Origin: Rhodanobacteraceae bacterium ZG21-1 | Lineage (GTDB): Bacteria > Pseudomonadota > Gammaproteobacteria > Xanthomonadales > Rhodanobacteraceae | Direction: 5' to 3' | Assembly (NCBI GenBank): GCA_021390615.1 | Contig: JAJEJU010000025.1 | Location: forward strand, 1,860,001-1,924,000 | Length of the DNA stretch: 64,000 nt | In this document: piece after piece, positions 27,030 to 34,838 of the stretch | Layout of the letters: each line of letters starts with the position of its first letter | How positions within the stretch are numbered: the first letter of the stretch is position 1 | The notes under the pieces: model-generated | Told to the model about the DNA's origin: nothing | Seen by the model: only the letters and a program-made list of their open reading frames with translations | Databases searched by the model: none | Translations under genes and position numbers: made by a program

Positions 27030-30000
27030 TTAATCGATTAAGGACTTGATTCTGAGCGCAGTCTCTTTTAACTCAGTCGAGTCGAGGCCCTTGCCATCCG
27101 CCTCAGTGGACGTGAACAGTGTCCGGCCTTCGGCGAAGCCGTTCTTCAAGTACCAGGCGCGCTTCCACTCCCAGCCCCGCTTGTAGTCGGGGCGGCTGAG
27201 CATTCCGAGGTGCTCCCAGACGAGCAAATCTCCATCAGCCGTGACGAAAGAGAAGTCGGGGCGCAGGCGACCCGCGGCCATGGTTCCGTCGAGCACGCGC
27301 TCGTACTCGTAAGGGATTCCGAGCTGGAAGAGCATGTTCGCGATGACCAGCTCCGACTTACTGCGGACTAGGTGACCCTTCTCTGTCCGGTGAATCAGGT
27401 GCTCCGCGAAGGGCACCGTATCGTCGGCAGCGCGGATGACGCTCTGGAAGATGTTCGTGTTGCGGCGCGCGGTCTCCGAGCGCTCCGGCCGCGTGAGTTC
27501 AAAGAGTATCGTCGCGTCGTCGCCCTCGATGAGCAGCACGAGCTGTTCACGGGAACGGGTGAGCGCGGTGTAGATGAGTTCGCGCGAGAGCAGCTTGCTG
27601 CTCTTCGGCAAGATGACGAAGACCTTCTTGAACTCGCTGCCCTGGGACTTGTGGACTGTGAGCGCGTACGCGAGCTCAAGTGGCGCGTAGCCATCGGAGA
27701 ATTGGTTGGGCCAGTAATCGAAGGTCAGGTTCGGCCGCCCGGCAAACACTCCTTTGAGCATGCCCTTCACCTTCGACATCAGGGCAACTTCGCCGTTCGC
27801 GATGTAGTGCTCCTCAGCCACCTGTTCGATCCAGTTGTACGCTTTACGCCGCTGATTCGTGGTCTGGATGACCTTGTCCTTCGCAACGATCGTCTCGTCT
27901 CCAAGGCTCACGCCCCAGGCCGTTGTCGCCGCCTCCAGTTCCTTCGCGCGGAACTGACGCTGTACCCAGCGATTGAGGTCGTGGACGCCATGCGGGTGCA
28001 TGCGAACCGGCGACAAGATTTGCCACCGCTCGGAACCTTCGGGTGCGCCAAACGGGACCCAGCCCTTGTCGTCGAGACCGAGCGCCTTGTCGAACCCAGC
28101 GATGTCGCCCGAGTTGCTCAGCCCGAGATGGGACTGGAAGGTCGCTAGGAGCTGCGTGCGCAGCTCTTCGGGCGTCTTCCAGAGTGCTATCTCGAGGTCG
28201 TTGAATTTCTCTCCCAGCTCTAGATCGCTTAGGACGCGGTCGGCGTCGACAGGCTGTTGCTCTCGTGTGAACCACGAAGCGAGACGAAGCGCGTCTGACG
28301 CGGACGAGGACGCTGCTGCGGCCGCGCGGACCTCAACGGAGAGACGGGCAAGCGCGTTACCGAGCGGTAAGCCGTCGTCACCCTTTACGTTCGTGGTCTC
28401 GAGGTACGAAACAAGGTCCGTGAAGGGGCGCCCCACACCGATGGGCGGGAGCTGGTTCGGATCGCCGACGAGAATAATTCGCTGGACGTGCGCGAGGTCG
28501 AGCGCTTCAAGGATGGCTACCAGATCGTCCATCGTGAGCATCGAGCATTCGTCGATGACGACATTCTTCTCCTTTCGGTACTTGTCCTTACCGTCGAACT
28601 TCGGTCGCTGGCGAGAACCGTCGTACCGTCCGATGCGGTGAAGAAACTGCGCGACGGTCATTGCCTCTGCGTTCGTAGCCTTGCCGAGGCGGACGCGGGC
28701 TTTTCCGGTCGGCGCGAGCAGCAGGATGCCGTCTTTCGTGAGCGCCTCGGTGAGCATGAGCGCGCCCATGACCGACGTCTTGCCTGTGCCGGCGCGTCCG
28801 ACTAGGACACTGAGACGCCGCGAGAGGAGCCGCTCGAGGGCGACAGCCTGTTCCTCGATGGCCTGCCTGTGGATCTCGTTATCCTTATCGAACTTGCCGC
28901 CCGCTTCGGAGATGGCCGTGACGAGCAGCTTCCGCCAGTCCGCCTTGATGGGCGCCGTCGCCTTTGCCGTGCGCTTTCCGAGTACAGAGCGAAGCCGATC
29001 CTCTCGACCTTTCAGCTCGGTGAGTTGGAGCGCCACAGTCGGCATCCCTTCCACGGCCGGGATGTCGATGAGCTCGAGAATGCCCTCGAACATCGAACGG
29101 TTCGTGCTTGGCCAGTCCGAGCCGATAACGCACGGGTGCGCGAGGTCGAGGGAGCCGACACGCTGGAGTGCCTCGGGTACGCTGAGAAGTGCGTCGCCCC
29201 GCTCCGATGCTTCACGCAGCACCGCGACCAAGGCAGCGCGTAGGCGGCGCGCATCGTTCGGCGAACCGGCCTTCGACGGAGCCGGGACCGGGTGTTTTGC
29301 CGCGATGGTTGCGTCGGGCAGTAACCCGCGATCAATGGTGCCGACGGAAACCGGCGAATCGTTCCAGTCGCCGAGGTCCACTTCACTCATGCGGTATGGG
29401 TTCGCAAGGATTTCCTCGTCGGTCACTTTCGCGACTGTACCCTTGGCACGTTCCTTCGGGTCGAACCACCGCAGCGCTTGCTCCGTAGTGAGCGCGAAGC
29501 GCGAGAGCAGCTTGATCAGCGCACGGCGCTCGTCAAGGAGGTTCGTCCACGTCTCTCGGATTGCTTTCAGGTCTTCGGCGTAGGCTGGCTGTGGGGGCTT
29601 CTGCTTCCCTCGAAGGATTGCGTCCACCGTCGGCCACGGATCGGCGTCGTCCTTCACCGTTACCGACGAACGCAGCTCCAACGCAAGCGCTGTCCCGAGC
29701 CGCATGCCTAGCGCTTCGAGCATGGGGCCGAGCCCAGGGAATGGCCCTCGGTCCTGCCACGCTTGGGCGATCTGCTGGTTGAGCCACTCTTCGCGGCGCT
29801 CCCACGGCCCCTTGGCAATGCCATGCTCGCGGATCTTCCGTACCGACTCAAGGCAACGGACCAGCGTCGAGAGCGCGACGTCAACGGGCGCGAGTTCAGC
29901 GGCATAGGAGAAGACGCGAATGTGTCCCGGGTCGGCGGGCACCGCGATCTCGTGAAGGAGCCGCTGCCGTCGTGCGTCCTCAGTGGCGTCGCCGGTCGGC

Positions 30001-30719
30001 TCCAGGTAGTCGTGGTACGGAAGCAAGAAACCGTCCTCGCCATCGGGACGGATCGTGTGGCGAATGAGCAGGTCCCACATCAGATGCGCTGGCTTCTTCT
30101 TCGAGACGTCGAAGGCTTTCGGCTGCGCGACGTTCGCGATGCGCCCGACGCCCATCACGAGGCGCGTGATGGTGTCACCAAGGGGCTGGCCCTCCTTGCA
30201 GTAGAAGAAAACCAGCGAGCGCTCTGGCGTGAGGCGACTCGCGAACAGCTTGAGGATCGCCTCCTGGCGCTCGCGCCCGAAGACCCACGGGCTGTTGAAC
30301 GGAGCTTCCTCGTCGTACGGCAACGGCATCGGTAGCCGTCCATCAATCGCCTCCTGCTCACTTTTGAGCATCCATGCGAACGGTACGACGAACGTCGAAT
30401 ACGCTGGAATCTTCACCAGTGTCGGCGCGAGGTGCCCGTGCGTACCTTCCGCCTTCTTGATGTCAGCGTACGGGTGAACGAAGCGCCGAGACCATTCTTC
30501 GTTATTCATAAACGCGCCCGACTCGGCCTTGCAGGCGGGCAATTCGTCGGGCTCCAATGAGTTCCAACGCTTGCCGGCGATCGCAACTTCGTGCTCGTCG
30601 TTGCGTTCCTCGCGGACGCGGTCAAGCGCGGTGCAAAAAGAGTTGCAAGATGGTTGACGGCACACAGTGCCATCCCACTTGGAGTCGTGCCAAGCCACCC
30701 TGGCTGTCAAATGAAACAT
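27030..30719 (-). CDS. RecD-like SF1B helicase with C-terminal PD-(D/E)XK nuclease domain
   Basis: This 1229-residue protein has a novel-looking N-terminal half of about 600 residues with three early cysteines (TVCRQPSCNSFC), followed by a RecD2-type helicase: VGRAGTGKTSVM (Walker A), VVIDECSML, LVGDPNQLPPIG, LTVHKSQGSEF and YTALTRSREQL. The C-terminus carries SKSELVIANML, RPDFSFVTADGDLLVWEHLGM, the Glu...PD...(D/E)xK-like arrangement of a restriction-type nuclease. AAGGGGG precedes the ATG. It is the first gene of the putative minus-strand operon, 70 bp upstream of the RloC-like gene. Confidence 0.85.
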   Translation of the reverse strand: MFHLTARVAWHDSKWDGTVCRQPSCNSFCTALDRVREERNDEHEVAIAGKRWNSLEPDELPACKAESGAFMNNEEWSRRFVHPYADIKKAEGTHGHLAPTLVKIPAYSTFVVPFAWMLKSEQEAIDGRLPMPLPYDEEAPFNSPWVFGRERQEAILKLFASRLTPERSLVFFYCKEGQPLGDTITRLVMGVGRIANVAQPKAFDVSKKKPAHLMWDLLIRHTIRPDGEDGFLLPYHDYLEPTGDATEDARRQRLLHEIAVPADPGHIRVFSYAAELAPVDVALSTLVRCLESVRKIREHGIAKGPWERREEWLNQQIAQAWQDRGPFPGLGPMLEALGMRLGTALALELRSSVTVKDDADPWPTVDAILRGKQKPPQPAYAEDLKAIRETWTNLLDERRALIKLLSRFALTTEQALRWFDPKERAKGTVAKVTDEEILANPYRMSEVDLGDWNDSPVSVGTIDRGLLPDATIAAKHPVPAPSKAGSPNDARRLRAALVAVLREASERGDALLSVPEALQRVGSLDLAHPCVIGSDWPSTNRSMFEGILELIDIPAVEGMPTVALQLTELKGREDRLRSVLGKRTAKATAPIKADWRKLLVTAISEAGGKFDKDNEIHRQAIEEQAVALERLLSRRLSVLVGRAGTGKTSVMGALMLTEALTKDGILLLAPTGKARVRLGKATNAEAMTVAQFLHRIGRYDGSRQRPKFDGKDKYRKEKNVVIDECSMLTMDDLVAILEALDLAHVQRIILVGDPNQLPPIGVGRPFTDLVSYLETTNVKGDDGLPLGNALARLSVEVRAAAAASSSASDALRLASWFTREQQPVDADRVLSDLELGEKFNDLEIALWKTPEELRTQLLATFQSHLGLSNSGDIAGFDKALGLDDKGWVPFGAPEGSERWQILSPVRMHPHGVHDLNRWVQRQFRAKELEAATTAWGVSLGDETIVAKDKVIQTTNQRRKAYNWIEQVAEEHYIANGEVALMSKVKGMLKGVFAGRPNLTFDYWPNQFSDGYAPLELAYALTVHKSQGSEFKKVFVILPKSSKLLSRELIYTALTRSREQLVLLIEGDDATILFELTRPERSETARRNTNIFQSVIRAADDTVPFAEHLIHRTEKGHLVRSKSELVIANMLFQLGIPYEYERVLDGTMAAGRLRPDFSFVTADGDLLVWEHLGMLSRPDYKRGWEWKRAWYLKNGFAEGRTLFTSTEADGKGLDSTELKETALRIKSLID

Positions 30720-31956
30720 GCATCCCCCTTATCCCTCAGAAACCTATGAAAGCATTTCTGTAGATTAGTGGGTGGCCGACGTTTTTGGCAGAAACGCGAT
30801 CTGCGACTCTTGCCGCCGCATGTAATTGATCAGATGACGGTGATGGCATGGAAACCTGGGGAAACCTCAGGCTCCGGTCGCTTTTGGGGCATCTGCTACC
30901 AAACGGCGGAAACGCTGCCAATTGCCCCCGGACGATGGGGTGGGGTGGCGCCAACCATACACCCGGCTTGCTTTGGACGACGCTGACGGCCACGGCCGGG
31001 GCGATTGGGATGATCGGCTAGCCGGACGCTGGATGACGACTGGCATGAAGGAGTCTCAAGTGCTCACCGCACTGACCCGATGGCTGGCATTGACGGCATA
31101 AAAGCATCGACCTGCCACATCTAACCCTAGATATCCCTTAACGGTGTCGGTAAGGCGCACAAGCACCCCTAACCGTGTCAGCACCAATTACCCTAATGTG
31201 CGCCATTGCAGCAAAGCTACCCAAACATCAGCCGCTTACGTGAACTGACATTGTCAGGGCAACTCGACACTTGGCGCCCTGCTTTAGCCTCGGGCGGGCA
31301 CCTACTTTGGGCCAATCTATGCCCACCGTGGCGGAGCGGATATCAGCATAAACAATTGATTTAAAAACACTTTGACACACTTTTCCTACGCTCGTGCGGC
31401 AAAGTGCGTGCTCCGGGGCGCTACCCGCACAAACTATGGTCCGTCAGCTAGTACCGACTATGCGCCTGTGAACAGGCAGCTTGAGCCGCAGGCCCGAAAC
31501 AACGTGAACATGCCCGGACGGCCTCCGCCGAAGGTGCCATGCCCAGAGACGGCGGCCGCGTAAATGGCGTGTAAGCCGGCCATGCGTGCCTGCAGCGAAC
31601 GACGAGGCGCCCCCTTTTCTCAAGTCATAAAGATCCCGAAATGAGCGTCCTTCATGGATGGCGAGCCGCGAGCCGTGATGGTGGGCGCGATGTCCGCGCC
31701 GAGACCCTCCGACCGTCCAGCCATCCGTACGCGACCCGAGAAAGGCCGGTTGGCAGACGTCCGTTGTACGCTGACCGCCAAACCGCAAGGGAAGGCAACC
31801 AGGCGTGAAAACGATGGCCCATGAACAGGAACGAGAGCCTGCTGAGGCCGCTCTCCGGCATGCGGTTCCAGGACAGACCATTCGCAAGCCGCATCCGCGC
31901 GCCGTCGCTGATCGGCGGCTCGACATGGAGTGCCCGCGAAAGTCAGGGAGGCCGCT
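30720..31956. other. Long intergenic region upstream of the defence-like operon
   Basis: About 1.2 kb without a gene I can support. It should contain the promoter of the minus-strand operon near 30720-30800. Short plus-strand frames (for example one near 30849-31020 reading METWGNLRLRSLLGHLL and others near 31372 and 31620) have protein-like patches but no good start or family, and may be decayed mobile-element sequence. No tRNA or att site was seen. Confidence 0.4.
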
Positions 31957-32316
31957 ATGGGCATCATGATCTGCAGGATTCACGGGCGGGGCGGGTTCGT
32001 CGAGATCTGTTCGCATGTGGCGAAACAGATCGAACAAAGAAGCGTGCCCCGCGGCCGCCGGCTGGCGATCATGGGAACGCTGTTTGTGTGTGACGATTGC
32101 TTCGAATCGCTCGGATTCGAACGCTTCGCGAGCCTGGCCGAGTTGCCGATGGAGGAGCTCGTTGAGCTTACGGATGGCCGGATCGAAGCGTTCGAAACGG
32201 CGTATGGAGCGATCGAAGGCCGGCGAACATTCTGTTCGAGATGTTTCGCCGAGCTCGAAGCTCAGAGCCCCGCTGCGTCAGCGCCCGCGGCGGCGCCAGA
32301 AGACCAGGCGCGGTAA
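31957..32316 (+). CDS. Small zinc-ribbon-like protein (119 residues)
   Basis: The protein has metal-ligand pairs CRIH (6-9), a nearby Cys/His (18-20), CDDC (45-48) and CSRC (about 93-96), suggesting one or two zinc-binding knuckles, and an acidic helical middle (FASLAELPMEELVELTDG). A GGGAGG ribosome site lies 6 nt before the ATG at 31957. It is convergent with the secreted protein gene downstream. I do not recognise the family. The C-terminal tail is Ala/Pro-rich. Confidence 0.6.
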   Translation: MGIMICRIHGRGGFVEICSHVAKQIEQRSVPRGRRLAIMGTLFVCDDCFESLGFERFASLAELPMEELVELTDGRIEAFETAYGAIEGRRTFCSRCFAELEAQSPAASAPAAAPEDQAR

Positions 32317-32500
32317 GCACTCGACAGCCTGCGGCATGGACGGCGATGGGCCGAGCCGTCACGAAGGATGTCGACTTGACGCAGGCGCAGCTCTCCCTCT
32401 CGCCCAGAGGGATATCGAAAATCTGCCGCCTTGCCCGATGGAATCACCAACGCCGCGCGTCACGGCAGGAACCGATCACCAGCCTTGATGGTTGGCCGAC

Positions 32501-32534
32501 GTTGTTCCTCAACCTATCGAGGCTGAGGAACAAC
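32501..32534. repeat. Strong inverted repeat between convergent genes
   Basis: GTTGTTCCTCA pairs perfectly with TGAGGAACAAC, extended by CC/GG around a short loop. It lies between the 3' ends of the zinc-ribbon gene and the secreted protein gene. There is no T run, so it may be a REP-like element or a factor-dependent terminator. Confidence 0.6.
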
Positions 32535-32607
32535 GCCTTCCTGACTTCGCGTTCGTTTCCGCGGAAGCGGCTGCGGGCATCACGCGAAGCGACGCAGGCT
32601 TCGCCGG

Positions 32608-34017
32608 TTACTGCACGCCGTAGAACATGAAGGAGCCGTACACGTTGTCCTTCCACACTTGGATCGTGGTCGGGCCGGTGTAGTTGTCCGACGACGCCGG
32701 CGCGGTGATGGACAAGGCCGCGGTCTGGCCGACGCCGCCGTTGATCGCCGAACTCCATTTGCTGGTGGACGTGTAGGTATCGCTCACTTTCACGTCGAGC
32801 GAGAATTTGGCGCTGAAAATGCCGATGTCGTTGCCGACGCTGGTGAAGGTGTCGATGGCCATGCCGACGCTGCGGGTATCCGACGAGCCCTTGCCGACCG
32901 ACGAGGTCGATTGCGAGACCAGCGAGTAGGTCTGGGTGAGCGGCTGCCCGCCCGCAGGTGCGGGGTTGTAGCTGAAGGTCTGCCCGACCTGCAGGTCGTA
33001 GCGGCCGCTGGTATCGGTGTTGGGATTGAAGCTGGGATTGGCGGCGAACGGATCGGCGCTGAGGATCGCAGCGTAGTCCTGCGCAGTCAGCCCGCCCAGC
33101 GTGGACTTGTCCCAGGTGCGCGCCAGCCGCGCCGCCAGGCCTGCCGACATCAGCGAAGGATTCTTCAGCTCGATCACGTAGATCGGCACCACCTCCATTT
33201 CGTTGGCGTCGTCCTCCGCGTCATAGAGATAGCCGTTCCACTGGATCTGGCTCGGTCCGGTCAAGGTCATGTTGACTTCGGGATTGAGCCATACCCAGAT
33301 GACGTCGTAGTCGTGATCGACGCCGGTGGCCGAAGAAGCCGGGCCCGGAATGATGTCGGCCTGGCTGGTCGTGGTGCCGACCGTCACCGAGTTCGACGAA
33401 TCGCCTTCCTCGCTGTAGGAATCGGTGTTGGTCACCCCGCCGCCGGCGTTGGCGAAGATGAAGCCCGCCTTGGCGCTGAGCGACACCGACACACTCGTGT
33501 TGTTGGTCCAGGTCGAGCTGTTCGAGGTGCTCGTTCCGCGCATCGTGCTGCCGCCGTAATTGACCGTGCTCTTTGCACCCGGCGGCGCGTAGTCGACGCC
33601 GAGCACCTGGTATTTCAGCTTGACGTTGCCGCTGGGATTCACCGGCTGCCAGGTGCCGGTCACCGTGTAGTGCGCCGAATAGGACGGCCCGCTGGTGGTG
33701 TAGGCCTCGGCATTGATGGTGAAGGGCCCCGGGCTTGTGACGGTATACGACAAACAGCTGCCGGCCGCTTTCGTGGCGGTGGCATTCGTGCCGTATTGGC
33801 TGCTAAGCGCACCGCCCGGAAAGTACAGGCCGTCTTGCTCGGGCGCGCACGTCGTGTTCGCTTGCTGCGTAACGATTCCGGCGTCGACGTTGTAGACCGC
33901 ATTGCCCGGGCAGGACTGCCCGATGGGACACCGCGTCGGCGGGGGATAGGCATAGGCATGCCCGATGAGCATCGCTTGAATGATGAAAGCGACGAGATAG
34001 CGAGATCGTATGGCCAT
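32608..34017 (-). CDS. Large secreted protein of unknown function (469 residues)
   Basis: It has a signal peptide (MAIRSRYLVAFIIQAMLIGHAYA-YPPP) and a long Ser/Thr/Gly-rich, beta-strand-rich mature region with few charges, e.g. TSTSNSSTWTNNTSVSVSLS. An early segment has two cysteine pairs (RCPIGQSC, TTCAPEQ). GGAGAA precedes the ATG. Its composition resembles exported structural or adhesive proteins. No catalytic motif or known family is recognised. It is the last gene before the galactoside locus and stands alone on its strand. Confidence 0.65.
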   Translation of the reverse strand: MAIRSRYLVAFIIQAMLIGHAYAYPPPTRCPIGQSCPGNAVYNVDAGIVTQQANTTCAPEQDGLYFPGGALSSQYGTNATATKAAGSCLSYTVTSPGPFTINAEAYTTSGPSYSAHYTVTGTWQPVNPSGNVKLKYQVLGVDYAPPGAKSTVNYGGSTMRGTSTSNSSTWTNNTSVSVSLSAKAGFIFANAGGGVTNTDSYSEEGDSSNSVTVGTTTSQADIIPGPASSATGVDHDYDVIWVWLNPEVNMTLTGPSQIQWNGYLYDAEDDANEMEVVPIYVIELKNPSLMSAGLAARLARTWDKSTLGGLTAQDYAAILSADPFAANPSFNPNTDTSGRYDLQVGQTFSYNPAPAGGQPLTQTYSLVSQSTSSVGKGSSDTRSVGMAIDTFTSVGNDIGIFSAKFSLDVKVSDTYTSTSKWSSAINGGVGQTAALSITAPASSDNYTGPTTIQVWKDNVYGSFMFYGVQ

Positions 34018-34838
34018 ACGGCGTTCTCCATGAGAGGTCTGCGCGATTGCCTTCCGGCGTCATCGGCACGGGAAGGTGCCAAAAATATTTCGAATCCGTC
34101 CGCACCGATCCACGACCGGCTTGCCCGGCCTGCGGCAGGCAATCGTTGGCGCGCTGGAATTCCTGAGCTCCCCTACAGCTTGCGCAGCCTATCGCTTCCG
34201 ATAGAGCGGCCCTGAGACTCGCATCAAGCTATTCGGCTTTTCGTTTTCGACCGAGCGCCGATCTGGCCTTGCACGTTCCGGCGCAGAGGATGTGCGTTGC
34301 CGAAGCTTCGCGGCGACGATCGAAGCCGGGCCATGCCTCTCGCATGGAGCTTGCGCAGCGCGCTCACGCCGAAGTCTGAGGGCACGCCGTCGACATGGGC
34401 TGATGAAGCGCACCGACGTGCCAGCCCAACCGCTGCGTCTGGATGTTTGTTTCATAACTGGCTCGCGCACGGGAAGCTGCGGCCGCCTGATACCTACGCC
34501 GCGCCTGGGCGGACGACATGGCGGTATTCCGGCCCGGGACGACTGCTCCGCCGCCGCTTCGGCGCCACGCGCAAGGCCATGTTGCATCGCAACTTGCCGG
34601 CAGATGCGAGATTAGTATTATCTTAAAATACGACAATTAGGAAAACGCAGAAGCGCAGGCGGCAACGCCCGTCGGCTTCCGCGGCAGGGTCGCAGGATCA
34701 GCGGGAAACGGCGGAGTGCGTTCGGGAAGCGCCCCTGCCGGGCATTGCGACATCGACGGGGCAAGGCGGCGGGCGGCCAGACGGTACGCATCGCCACGGT
34801 GCTCGTATCGGTCGGCATCCACATTGAAGGGGCAATCC
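34018..34838. other. Intergenic region before the galactoside locus
   Basis: This divergent spacer of about 820 bp contains the promoters of the secreted protein gene and the TonB-dependent receptor gene. The receptor's ribosome site GAAGGGG lies at its right edge. I see no gene, RNA or repeat I can support; the segment around 34610-34640 is A+T-rich and may contain the receptor promoter. Confidence 0.4.

Noticed and set aside
24755-30719. Assignment of the block to Wadjet, DISARM or a type I restriction system
   Set aside because: There is no JetABCD-type set, no methyltransferase and no HsdS/HsdM; the domains seen do not fit these systems.
31372-31563. 63-codon ORF in the long intergenic region
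   Set aside because: No family, no clear ribosome site, and competing frames on the other strand.
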